From an uncultured Aeromicrobium sp. (lineage in GTDB: Bacteria; Actinomycetota; Actinomycetes; Propionibacteriales; Nocardioidaceae): a stretch of 14,722 bases of DNA. Under the pieces are notes generated by a model. The model had not been told where the DNA came from, made no database searches, and worked only from the letters and a program-made list of their open reading frames with translations. The position numbers were made by a program, and so were the translations under genes. Below are positions 7,577-14,295 of the stretch, one piece after another (the stretch's first letter is position 1; each line of letters opens with the position of its first letter). The stretch is taken from NCBI RefSeq assembly GCF_946221465.1, contig NZ_CAMJVP010000061.1, positions 1 through 14,722 on the forward strand, written 5' to 3'.

Positions 7577-8581
7577 GGCCACGAAGGGCGCGCTGCCCAA
7601 GATGATGAGCAGGCGCACGATCTGGGAGGCGGCCACGAAGGTGACGTCGCCACCGGTCGCGGCCGAGGTGCCCATCACCGCGTAGATGCCACCGGGCGTC
7701 GTGGCCAGGTAGGCGTCGAGCCCCGACGCTCCGGTGGTGGCACTGAGCAGCCAGCCGAGTTCGGCGCAGGCCAGCAGGGTCACGGTGATCGTCACCAGCG
7801 CGGTCGGCACGAGCCGGGCGATGGCCTTGACGCTCGCCACGGTGAACTTCAGGCCGACCTGGATGCCGATGGCGGCGTAGCCCAGGGCCTCGACCTGGGC
7901 CGGTACCGAGGCCGCCGAGAAGTGGGGGATCAGGGTCAGCAGAGCACCGACGAGGAGTGGACCCAGGATCGCCGCCGACGGCATCCGGGTCAGCTTGCCC
8001 AGCACCAGACCGCCGACGATCGCCACGGCCACGTAGGGGACGTCGACGCTCCACAGGTCGGCGCCGACCTCGAGCAGTCCGCCGTCGTGCCGGGCGCCGA
8101 ACACCAGCGACACGACCACCGGCATCGTCACCAGGACGACCAGCAGGCGCAGGTACTGCAGCACCGACACCACGCGCGCGTCGGCACCCAGGTCGTCGGC
8201 CATCGCGGTCAGGCCGGCGGCCCCTCCGGCGATCGAGGAGAAGGTCGCGGTGACCGGGGTGACCCCCTTGCGGATGAGCAGGCGCCCGACGAGCACGCTG
8301 ACCACCAGTGAGAAGCAGGACACCAGGACGACCATCAGCCAGCGAGGGCCCAGCTCGATCAGACTGGCCCAGTCCACCGAGGCCCCCACGATCACTCCGA
8401 CGACGGCCTGACCGGCCTGGAACGTCCATCCAGGCAGAGCCAAGGGCGCCTGCGGACGGGCCAGGGCATAGACCAGCGCGCCGGCGAGCCCGCCGAACAG
8501 CAGGGGGGTGGGCAGGCGCACGACTGTGAATGCCGCCGAGACGGCGGCCACCAGGACGAGCAGCAGGATCCAGCGGCGCAT
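7547..8581 (-). CDS. AbrB-family integral membrane protein with an internal duplication
   Basis: The 344-residue, strongly hydrophobic protein matches the AbrB membrane family (PF05145, TIGR03082), often mislabelled ammonia monooxygenase or transcriptional regulator. It has about ten membrane segments in two repeats. Repeat one carries ATFSSIAGGAAGLTAMADD (112-130), then VVSVLQYLRLLVV. Repeat two carries LATTPGGIYAVMGTSAATGG (292-311), then VAASQIVRLLIIL. The duplicated pattern of a Gly-rich loop, Met, Asp and Q-x-x-R-L is plain. The ATG at 8581 begins a typical N-terminal membrane helix, MRRWILLLVLVAAV. The family's molecular function is not established; a transporter role is commonly suspected. 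It is divergently transcribed from the nitrilase operon, so it may share regulation with it. Its stop lies inside the 3' end of the deacetylase-like gene on the other strand. Confidence 0.9.
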   Translation of the reverse strand: MRRWILLLVLVAAVSAAFTVVRLPTPLLFGGLAGALVYALARPQAPLALPGWTFQAGQAVVGVIVGASVDWASLIELGPRWLMVVLVSCFSLVVSVLVGRLLIRKGVTPVTATFSSIAGGAAGLTAMADDLGADARVVSVLQYLRLLVVLVTMPVVVSLVFGARHDGGLLEVGADLWSVDVPYVAVAIVGGLVLGKLTRMPSAAILGPLLVGALLTLIPHFSAASVPAQVEALGYAAIGIQVGLKFTVASVKAIARLVPTALVTITVTLLACAELGWLLSATTGASGLDAYLATTPGGIYAVMGTSAATGGDVTFVAASQIVRLLIILGSAPFVAAYLKRFDQE

Positions 8582-8587
8582 GGCGTC

Positions 8588-8593
8588 ACGCTA
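8588..8593 (-). promoter_or_regulatory. Candidate -10 element for the AbrB-family gene
   Basis: Read on the minus strand, TAGCGT (a TANNNT motif) ends 6 bases before the ATG at 8581, which would place the transcript start at or next to the start codon, a leaderless mRNA. A TTGTGG sequence lies 19 bases further upstream as a weak -35 candidate. GGAGG sits 14 bases before the ATG, far for a ribosome site, so a leadered transcript from further upstream remains possible. Confidence 0.35.
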
Positions 8594-8658
8594 GACCTCC
8601 CGAACCGGCCGGCCACAACCGGGTGAGAAGGCGGACGACGGGTGTCCTGTCCCTCTGT

Positions 8659-8680
8659 CCCTGCTGATGTAACAGCCGGG
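8659..8680. promoter_or_regulatory. Second imperfect palindrome in the divergent intergenic region
   Basis: The half-sites CCCTGCTGATG and TAACAGCCGGG match as an inverted repeat at 8 of 11 positions, including GCTG and CAGC arms. It lies between the two divergent starts and could be an additional regulator site. It is weaker than the palindrome at 8697-8720 and does not clearly share its half-site sequence. Confidence 0.2.
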
Positions 8681-8696
8681 AGAAACATCGTCCGGA

Positions 8697-8720
8697 CCTC
8701 GTAAACAGGTGATTACGGGG
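8697..8720. promoter_or_regulatory. Candidate operator: 24-base imperfect palindrome, possibly for the GntR regulator
   Basis: The half-sites CCTCGTAAACAG and GTGATTACGGGG are inverted repeats at 9 of 12 positions, with a perfect CGTAA/TTACG core separated by 8 bases. The AT-rich core stands out in a GC-rich background. The centre lies about 49 bases upstream of the nitrilase start, around or just above the -35 region, a sensible position for a repressor or activator. The GntR gene inside the same operon is the obvious candidate protein, by context only. Confidence 0.42.
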
Positions 8721-8744
8721 CCCGATTCGGGCTGATTCCGTCCC

Positions 8745-8750
8745 TAGGGT
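8745..8750 (+). promoter_or_regulatory. Candidate -10 element for the nitrilase operon
   Basis: TAGGGT (TANNNT) ends 7 bases before the ATG at 8758, so the predicted transcript start coincides with the start codon. No convincing -35 hexamer is seen at the usual spacing. The AGGG inside the same element could alternatively act as a weak ribosome site on a longer transcript. Confidence 0.38.
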
Positions 8751-8757
8751 TGCGGCC

Positions 8758-9621
8758 ATGGCACCCGATTCCTACCGACTCGCCATGGCGCAACCGCGCC
8801 GGATCGCGGGCGAAGACGGCTCCCCGAACGTCGACCACGCCGTGCAGCTGATCGCCCAGGCCGCCCAGGCCGGCGCCGACCTGGTGTGCTTCCCGGAGTT
8901 CAGCCCGGGGCCGGTGCGAGCCAAGGACCCGTTCTACGACGCGACACCGGCCATGTCGGCCGCGGCGACCGCGGGGAACATCAACGTGGTGTGGTCGCGC
9001 ACCGAGGTGTGCGCCGATGGCTTGAACCGGTTGTGCGTCTATGTCGTGGGCCGCGACGGCTCCACCGTCCTGCGCTACGAGCGGACGCATCCGGCCACCA
9101 TCTCGCCCACCGAGAAGAACGAGGGCGAGCTGGTCTCGCCGGCCGACGTGTTCGGTGAGTTCAGCGTCGACGGTCTGGCGTTCGGGCTGGTCGTCTGCTC
9201 GGAGATGTGGACGCCCGAGGTGGCGCGCATCGTCGCGCTGCGCGGGGCGGAGATCATCTTGTCCCCGGCCGGGGGTGGCTTCACCAGCCTGACCCGCAAC
9301 TGGCAGCTCATCAACCAGGCCCGGGCGATCGAGAACGTCTGCTACGTCGGCCTGACCAACAACCTCTGGGGGCCCGAGCAGGGTGCCGCCATGATCACCG
9401 GCCCGGAGCACCCGCTCGTCTTCGCCGGGCGGAAGGAGCTGATCGTCGCCGACCTCGATCTGGACCGGCTGCGCTGGCTGCGTCGTCACGACGACTCGAT
9501 GGTCGAGCCGAAGACCTTCGACTCGATCCCCGGCCTGCTGCGTGCGCGGCGCCCGGAGCTCTACGGCGATCTCGTGGCGCCCCAGGCCGACGCGTTCGAC
9601 TATGCGAACGGCACGGCATGA
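8758..9621 (+). CDS. Nitrilase-superfamily carbon-nitrogen hydrolase with Arg at the usual catalytic Lys position
   Basis: The 287-residue protein has the nitrilase/CN_hydrolase fold (PF00795), whose members hydrolyse nitriles, amides or carbamoyl groups through a Glu-Lys-Cys triad. The Glu is E47 in CFPEFS and the nucleophile is C147 in LVVCSEMW, followed by the typical VARIVALRGAEIILSPA strand. The Lys normally found in YRKxH is replaced: the sequence reads YERTHP, giving R109, encoded by CGG, which is two substitutions from a Lys codon. A nearby TEKNEGE segment (E119, K120) might compensate or contain the second Glu. The protein may therefore have altered chemistry or be inactive. It is the first gene of the right-hand operon and overlaps the amidohydrolase gene by 4 bases (ATGA). 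ATG 8758 fits the normal N-terminus, with YRLAMAQP as the first strand. Confidence 0.88.
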   Translation: MAPDSYRLAMAQPRRIAGEDGSPNVDHAVQLIAQAAQAGADLVCFPEFSPGPVRAKDPFYDATPAMSAAATAGNINVVWSRTEVCADGLNRLCVYVVGRDGSTVLRYERTHPATISPTEKNEGELVSPADVFGEFSVDGLAFGLVVCSEMWTPEVARIVALRGAEIILSPAGGGFTSLTRNWQLINQARAIENVCYVGLTNNLWGPEQGAAMITGPEHPLVFAGRKELIVADLDLDRLRWLRRHDDSMVEPKTFDSIPGLLRARRPELYGDLVAPQADAFDYANGTA

Positions 9622-10964
9622 GCACGACGGTCTTCCGCGGGGCCTGGGTGCTCGCCCCCACCCCCATCCGCGACGGAGCGGTGGCGATCAGCGACGACCG
9701 CATCGTCGCCGTCGGCACCCACGCCGAGGTCACCGAGCGATACCCGGACGCGCCGGTGCGCGGCGGCGCGCACGACCTCGTCAGTCCGGGCTTCGTCAAC
9801 ACCCACGGGCACTTCTCGGAGGGACTCATCACCGGCATCGCGAGTGACCTGACCCTGTGGGAGTGGATCCACACGCTGATCATGCCGGCCGAGGCGAACA
9901 TGAACCACGCCAAGGCGTACATCGGCACGCAGCTGGCCGGGATCCAGATGCTCCGCAGCGGCATCACGACGGCGAACGACATGTTCGTGTGCGAGCCGAC
10001 CGATGCCCCGGTCACCCCGGGCGTGGTCGAGGCCCTGGACGAGCTCAACCTCCGGGGGGTCGTCTCGTTCGGTGCCGGCGATCGCCAGGGCCCCGGCATC
10101 GAGGCCCAGTTCGAGGAGCACGAGGCGCTGCGTGAGGCCGCCGAGGGCAGCCGGCTGTCGACGTTCCGGGTCGGCGTGGGCGCGTTGGGCGGTCAGAGCG
10201 ATGCGATGTTCGCGCGCACCATCGACTACACCCTCAGCGGGGGGCACGGGGTGCACATGCACATCCAGGAGATCCGCGAGGAGGTCACGGCGACGTACCA
10301 GCGCACGGGACGCACCGTCGTGGGTCACTGCGCCCACGAGGGGCTCTTCGCGGCGCCGGTGCTGGCGGCGCACTGCGTGTGGATGGACCGCAACGACCGA
10401 CAGCTGATGGCCGAGCACCGCGTGGGCGTGGCCCACAACCCGGTCGCGAACATGATCCTGGCCAGTGGCGTCGCGCCGATCGCGGAGATGCGGGCGCTCG
10501 GGATCGACGTCGGCATCGGCGTCGACGGTCCGGCCTCGAACGATTCGCAGGATTTCCTGCAGGCGATGAAGTCGGCGGCGTTGCTGGCCCGCGTGCACCA
10601 TCAGCAGGCGACGGCGATGAGTGCTTTCGAGGCCTGGGAGATGGGCACGATCGGCGGTGCGCGAGCGCTGCGGATGTCCGACTCGATCGGGTCGCTCGAG
10701 GTGGGCAAGAAGGCCGATGTCGTCGTGCTCGACGGCACCGGCCCCACCCTGGCGAACATCCACGACCCCTACCAGGCCGTGGTCTTCGTGGCCGGCAGCC
10801 GTGAGGTCAAGGAGGTCTGGGTCGACGGCCTGCCGAGCGTGCTCGACGGGGACGTCGTCACCGTGGACCCGCGCGAGGTGGCCGAGCGTTCCCGTCCCGA
10901 GGCCGCCGATCTGGTCACCCGGGCCGGCCTGGGCGAGCTGTCCGTCCTGGCTGGACCGTCCTGA
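9618..10964 (+). CDS. Metal-dependent amidohydrolase, AtzB/TrzN/8-oxoguanine-deaminase-like
   Basis: The 448-residue protein belongs to the amidohydrolase superfamily (PF01979), in the branch with guanine, 8-oxoguanine and S-adenosylhomocysteine deaminases and triazine hydrolases. These enzymes remove amino or chloro groups from N-heterocycles. The one-metal site is complete: H63 and H65 in NTHGHF, H215 and E218 in HMHIQE, H252 in AAHCVWMD and D303 in GVDGPASNDSQD. HNPVANMILASGVAP and the C-terminal GSLEVGKKADVVVLD are also family hallmarks. The start at 9618 is chosen because it gives the usual N-terminal beta segment and an ATGA overlap; the frame stays open upstream within the nitrilase gene but encodes noise. 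No clear ribosome site is seen, consistent with translational coupling. Deamination of a purine-like or pteridine-like base is a reasonable guess, with the exact substrate unknown. Confidence 0.92.
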   Translation: MSTTVFRGAWVLAPTPIRDGAVAISDDRIVAVGTHAEVTERYPDAPVRGGAHDLVSPGFVNTHGHFSEGLITGIASDLTLWEWIHTLIMPAEANMNHAKAYIGTQLAGIQMLRSGITTANDMFVCEPTDAPVTPGVVEALDELNLRGVVSFGAGDRQGPGIEAQFEEHEALREAAEGSRLSTFRVGVGALGGQSDAMFARTIDYTLSGGHGVHMHIQEIREEVTATYQRTGRTVVGHCAHEGLFAAPVLAAHCVWMDRNDRQLMAEHRVGVAHNPVANMILASGVAPIAEMRALGIDVGIGVDGPASNDSQDFLQAMKSAALLARVHHQQATAMSAFEAWEMGTIGGARALRMSDSIGSLEVGKKADVVVLDGTGPTLANIHDPYQAVVFVAGSREVKEVWVDGLPSVLDGDVVTVDPREVAERSRPEAADLVTRAGLGELSVLAGPS

Positions 10965-11887
10965 TGGTGGTCTCGCCCGGGGTGGAGGACATCCATCAGA
11001 TGCTGCTCGACCGGATCCTGGCCGGGATCTATCCGCCCGGGTCCAAGCTGCCGTCGTGCCGCGCGCTGGCCACCGAGCTGGGCTCGAACTCCTCGACGGT
11101 CGACCGGGCGATCGCCCAGCTCGTCTCCGCGGGCCGGGTCCGCACCCTGCCGCGTCGCGGCAGCTTCGTCACCGACGCGGACGGAACGCCGTCGGACCCG
11201 GTGAGCATCGTGGCCGTACAGGCCGAGGAGCTGCTGCGCCGGGCTCGACGGATCGGTCTGACCTCCGCGCAGGTCGCCGAGGTGGTGCGCGCGGCGCTGG
11301 ACCGGGTGGACTCGATGCACCGGATCGCGGTGGTGGAGTGCAATGAGCGCGACTTGCGCAACGTCCAGGAACTGGTGCAGCGCGCCAGCGATGTCGAGGT
11401 CCAGCCCGTGCTCCTGGAGGAGATCGACGAGCGCCGGCTCGACGAGGAGTTCGACGCCGTCGCGGTGCCCATCTTCCACCTCAACGACGTTGCCGACCTG
11501 ATCTCTGACCCGGAGCGCGTGATCGAGCTCAATCTCGTGCCTTCGCGTGCGGTGCTGCGTCAGATCGTCGACGCACGCCAGGCGGAACGGATCGTGGTCG
11601 TCGCGCCGAGCGCGCGGGGGATCACCTGGATGACGGCCCTGGTGGGGCAGTACTACCCCGGCCAGATCGACGCCGTCGAGGTGGGCCGTGACGTCATCGC
11701 CGACCTGGACGGTGCGCCCGTCGTGGTGACGAACAACGCGGCGGCCCTGCCCGACGGGATCGCGGACCGGGTCGGCCAGCTGATCGCCGTCGAATGGGAA
11801 CTGGACAGCCGCTTCGTCGCGGCCCTACGCGACCGGGTGGAGTACTCGGTCCGGCAGCGCCGTCAGGCGCAGGGAGGCACCTCATGA
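10964..11887 (+). CDS. GntR-family transcriptional regulator with an extended effector domain
   Basis: The 307-residue protein has an N-terminal GntR winged helix-turn-helix at about residues 8-70. Hallmarks are LLDRILAGIYPPGSKLPSCR, ALATELGSNSSTVDRAI for the helix-turn-helix, and a wing LPRRGSFVT. Residues 88-113 (ELLRRARRIGLTSAQVAEVV) resemble the linker helices of YtrA-type GntR proteins. The remaining part, about 190 residues, has alternating strands such as RIAVVECNE, FDAVAVPIF, RIVVVAPSA and APVVVTNN, suggesting a Rossmann or periplasmic-binding-like effector domain rather than the usual FCD or UTRA domain. The start overlaps the amidohydrolase stop by 1 base (TGATG), and the 3' end overlaps the next gene by 4. 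Being inside the operon, it probably controls its own transcription, perhaps through the palindrome at 8697-8720, and may sense a pathway metabolite. Confidence 0.9.
   Translation: MVVSPGVEDIHQMLLDRILAGIYPPGSKLPSCRALATELGSNSSTVDRAIAQLVSAGRVRTLPRRGSFVTDADGTPSDPVSIVAVQAEELLRRARRIGLTSAQVAEVVRAALDRVDSMHRIAVVECNERDLRNVQELVQRASDVEVQPVLLEEIDERRLDEEFDAVAVPIFHLNDVADLISDPERVIELNLVPSRAVLRQIVDARQAERIVVVAPSARGITWMTALVGQYYPGQIDAVEVGRDVIADLDGAPVVVTNNAAALPDGIADRVGQLIAVEWELDSRFVAALRDRVEYSVRQRRQAQGGTS
11872..11877 (+). promoter_or_regulatory. Ribosome binding site for the dihydroxyphthalate-decarboxylase-like gene
   Basis: GGGAGG lies 6 bases before the ATG at 11884. It decides the start, since the frame also stays open upstream to 11794 inside the GntR gene. 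Confidence 0.75.
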
Positions 11888-12861
11888 AACTCACCTTCGG
11901 GCTGTCGGCGAGCAGCCGCACCCGGCCGCTCGCCGACGGCCGGGTCCCGATCGCCGGCGTGGAGCCGGAGATCTCGTTCCTCGGCGTCCAGGCCCTGTTC
12001 AACCATCAGCTGGTCCACCACACCTACGACGTGTGTGAGTTTCCCCTGGTCACCTATCTGCGTCAGCTGGAGGCCGAGGACGCGCCGTACCTGGCGATCC
12101 CGGTGTTCCCGTCACGGCACTTCCGGCTGTCGTGCCTGTTCGTCGCCGAGTCCAGCGACGTGACCCACCCGAAGCAACTGGCGGGCCGGCGCGTCGGTGT
12201 GCCGACCTTCGACATGGCCGCGGCGGTCTGGCTGCGGGGCATGCTCGCGGACCACTTCGACCTGGACCGCTTCGCCCCCACCTACGTGATCGCCGGGATG
12301 GAATCGGCCCGCGCCGGCGACGAGCACCCGCAGGTGTACCCCGACGGCTTCGACTACGAGTTCCGGAGCGATGCCAGCCTGGTCGACCTGCTGGGGGCCG
12401 GTCAAGTCGATGCCGTCGTCACGGCTCGTGCGCCGTCGACCTGGCCCGACGCCGGAGTCCGCCGGCTCTTCGCCGATGCGATCGGCGCCGAGCGTGAGTA
12501 CTACGCCGCCACCTCGATCTTCCCGGCGATGCACGTGCTGGCGGTGAAGCGTCCGATCGCTCAGGCGCACCCGCACGTGCCGCAGGCGCTGTTCGAGGCG
12601 TTCTCGCGGGCCCAGGCCGTGGCCCGCGACGACCTGGTCGATTCCGCCGCCCTCGACACGGTGCTGCCGTGGCAGCTCGACCACCTCATCGACACCGAGC
12701 GGGTGCTCGGCACCGACTACTGGCCGGTCGGCGTCGAGGCCAACCGGCACATGCTCGACAAGATCATCGACTACTCACTGGCCGACGGTCTCATCTCAAC
12801 GCGGTTCCGCGCCGAGGACCTGTTCGCCGACCCCCAGCCCGTGGACCTGGCGTCCATCTGA
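11884..12861 (+). CDS. 4,5-dihydroxyphthalate-decarboxylase-like protein with a substrate-binding-protein fold
   Basis: The 325-residue protein resembles the 4,5-dihydroxyphthalate decarboxylase (Pht5) family, which shares the periplasmic-binding-like fold of NMT1/SsuA proteins. Matching features are SRTRPLADGRVPIAGVEPE (11-29), YDVCEFPLVTYL (48-59), AIPVFPSRHFR (71-81) and GRRVGVPTFDMAAAVWLRGM (101-120). The N-terminus, MKLTFGLSASS, has no signal peptide or lipobox. The protein is therefore likely cytoplasmic and an enzyme rather than a transporter component, and no permease gene adjoins it. The start at 11884 is supported by a GGGAGG ribosome site and an ATGA overlap with the regulator gene. 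Because it precedes a flavin monooxygenase gene, it may decarboxylate a hydroxylated ring intermediate. Many family members have no proven activity, so the reaction is inferred by homology only. Confidence 0.85.
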   Translation: MKLTFGLSASSRTRPLADGRVPIAGVEPEISFLGVQALFNHQLVHHTYDVCEFPLVTYLRQLEAEDAPYLAIPVFPSRHFRLSCLFVAESSDVTHPKQLAGRRVGVPTFDMAAAVWLRGMLADHFDLDRFAPTYVIAGMESARAGDEHPQVYPDGFDYEFRSDASLVDLLGAGQVDAVVTARAPSTWPDAGVRRLFADAIGAEREYYAATSIFPAMHVLAVKRPIAQAHPHVPQALFEAFSRAQAVARDDLVDSAALDTVLPWQLDHLIDTERVLGTDYWPVGVEANRHMLDKIIDYSLADGLISTRFRAEDLFADPQPVDLASI

Positions 12862-12872
12862 GTTCTCAACCC

Positions 12873-12878
12873 AAGGAG
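12873..12878 (+). promoter_or_regulatory. Ribosome binding site for the HpaB-like gene
   Basis: AAGGAG lies 7 bases before the GTG start at 12886, in the 24-base gap after the previous stop. It supports GTG as the start codon. Confidence 0.8.
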
Positions 12879-12885
12879 CAACACC

Positions 12886-14295
12886 GTGCGTACCGGAGCC
12901 GAATACGTCTCGTCCCTGGCCGATGGCCGATCCGTCTACGTGGACGGGCAGCTGGTCGACGACGTGGCCAGCCATCCCGCCTTCCGCGGCGTCGTCCAGA
13001 CGATGGCGGCGGTCTACGACGCGGCCGGACGGCCGGACTCTCCGCTCGTCGACCCCGAGACCGGTCAGCTGGCGATCTACACGATGCCGCGCACGCGTGA
13101 GCAGCACGATCGACGCAAGGCCGCGCTGGAGGAGTGGAGCCGTCTGACCCACGGGTTCATCGGTCGGGGCCCGGACCACGTCGCGGGCCTGCTGGCCGGC
13201 TTCGCCTCACGACCCGGCCTGTTCGACACCGAGCACCATCGACTCGGGGCGAGCGTCCTGGCCTACCGCGAGGACGCGGCCGAGCGCGGACTGTGGATCA
13301 CCAACTCCATCGTGCCCCCGCAGATGAACGCCAACGATCCGACCAGCCGCGTCACCCCGGTGCGGCTGCTCGAGGAGACAGCCGACGGCATCGTCGTCGA
13401 CGGCGCCCAGATGCTCGGCACCGGTGCCGCGGTGGCCGACGCCATCTTCGTCACCAGCGTCCGGCCCTTGGCCGCGGGCGAGGAGGAGCGTGCCCTGTCG
13501 TTCGTCGTTCCGGTCAACGCGCCCGGGCTGAAGCTGATCACCCGCCGTCCCTACGCGACGGCCGGCGATCCCTTCGACTACCCGCTGTCGGCGCGCTTCG
13601 ACGAGACGGACTCGATGGTCGTCTTCGAGAAGGTGTTCGTGCCCTGGTCGAGCGTGTTCGCGGCCGGTGACGTGGCGGTGGTCAACAGCCAGTTCTTCGG
13701 CACCGCCGCCCACCAGATCGGCAACCTGCAGTCGATCATCCGGTTGACCGCGAAGCTGCGCTTCCTGACCGGCGTCGCCAGCCTCATGGTCAAGGCGAAC
13801 GGCCGTGACCGCGACATGGCGGTCAAGGGGGTGCTCGCCGATCTCGCGACCGTGCAGACGGTGTCGGAGGCGCTGACCGAGGCCGCCAACGGCTTGGCCG
13901 AACTCGACGAGAACGGCGTCTACCGTCCGGCGGGTCAGTTCCTGTACGCGGCCCTGGGCATGCAGACCGAGGTGTATCCCAAGGCCGTCAAGCTGCTCGG
14001 CGAGCTCGCCGGTGGCGGCGTGATCCAGGTGCCGTCCTCGGTGCTCGACTTCGACAACCCCGACGAAGTGGCGGCGATGGACGTCGTGATGGGGTCGGAC
14101 CAGGTCACCGTGACCGAGCGGGTGAAGCTGTTCAAGCTGGCCTGGGACCTCGTCGGCTCGGAGTTCGCGGGTCGGCACGTGCAGTACGAGCGCTTCTATT
14201 CCGGCGCCGCGCCCGTGGTCAAGATCCACGCTCACCGGTTCTACCCGTGGGCCGAGGTCGAGGGGCTCGCCCAGGACTTCCTCAGGTCGTACTGA
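12886..14295 (+). CDS. HpaB-family FADH2-dependent monooxygenase, oxygenase component
   Basis: The 469-residue protein matches the 4-hydroxyphenylacetate 3-monooxygenase oxygenase family (HpaB/PvcC/TftD), which uses reduced FAD supplied by a separate reductase to hydroxylate aromatic substrates. Family features include the N-terminal RTGAEYVSSLADGRSVYVDG, THGFIGRGPDH at 88-98, the FVPW segment before the flavin-binding helices, and the acyl-CoA-dehydrogenase-like C-terminal helical domain. Compared from memory with characterised HpaB, the substrate-pocket Arg is kept (R94). The Tyr of GRSPDY is His98, and the His of the NHAIVNPP segment is Asn140 in ITNSIVPPQ. This suggests a substrate that is not a simple phenol. 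No reductase gene is visible in the window. GTG 12886 has a good ribosome site. The amidase gene follows with a 1-base overlap. Confidence 0.9.
   Translation: MRTGAEYVSSLADGRSVYVDGQLVDDVASHPAFRGVVQTMAAVYDAAGRPDSPLVDPETGQLAIYTMPRTREQHDRRKAALEEWSRLTHGFIGRGPDHVAGLLAGFASRPGLFDTEHHRLGASVLAYREDAAERGLWITNSIVPPQMNANDPTSRVTPVRLLEETADGIVVDGAQMLGTGAAVADAIFVTSVRPLAAGEEERALSFVVPVNAPGLKLITRRPYATAGDPFDYPLSARFDETDSMVVFEKVFVPWSSVFAAGDVAVVNSQFFGTAAHQIGNLQSIIRLTAKLRFLTGVASLMVKANGRDRDMAVKGVLADLATVQTVSEALTEAANGLAELDENGVYRPAGQFLYAALGMQTEVYPKAVKLLGELAGGGVIQVPSSVLDFDNPDEVAAMDVVMGSDQVTVTERVKLFKLAWDLVGSEFAGRHVQYERFYSGAAPVVKIHAHRFYPWAEVEGLAQDFLRSY

Noticed and set aside
7427..8311. A 294-codon plus-strand frame opposite the AbrB-family gene
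   Set aside because: The product is hydrophilic, repetitive Gly/His/Arg/Asp/Gln sequence, the expected complement of a hydrophobic membrane-protein gene.
8659..8680. The second palindrome as a strong operator
   Set aside because: Only 8 of 11 positions match and the half-sites do not repeat those of the stronger element, so it is kept only as a low-confidence feature.
9207..9617. Upstream in-frame extension of the amidohydrolase inside the nitrilase gene
   Set aside because: The extra 137 residues are Arg/Ala/Pro-rich with no domain. The start at 9618 gives the family's normal N-terminus and an ATGA junction.
11884..12861. Reading the dihydroxyphthalate-decarboxylase-like gene as an ABC transporter substrate-binding protein
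   Set aside because: There is no signal peptide or lipobox at the supported start, and the N-terminal motifs match the decarboxylase family better.
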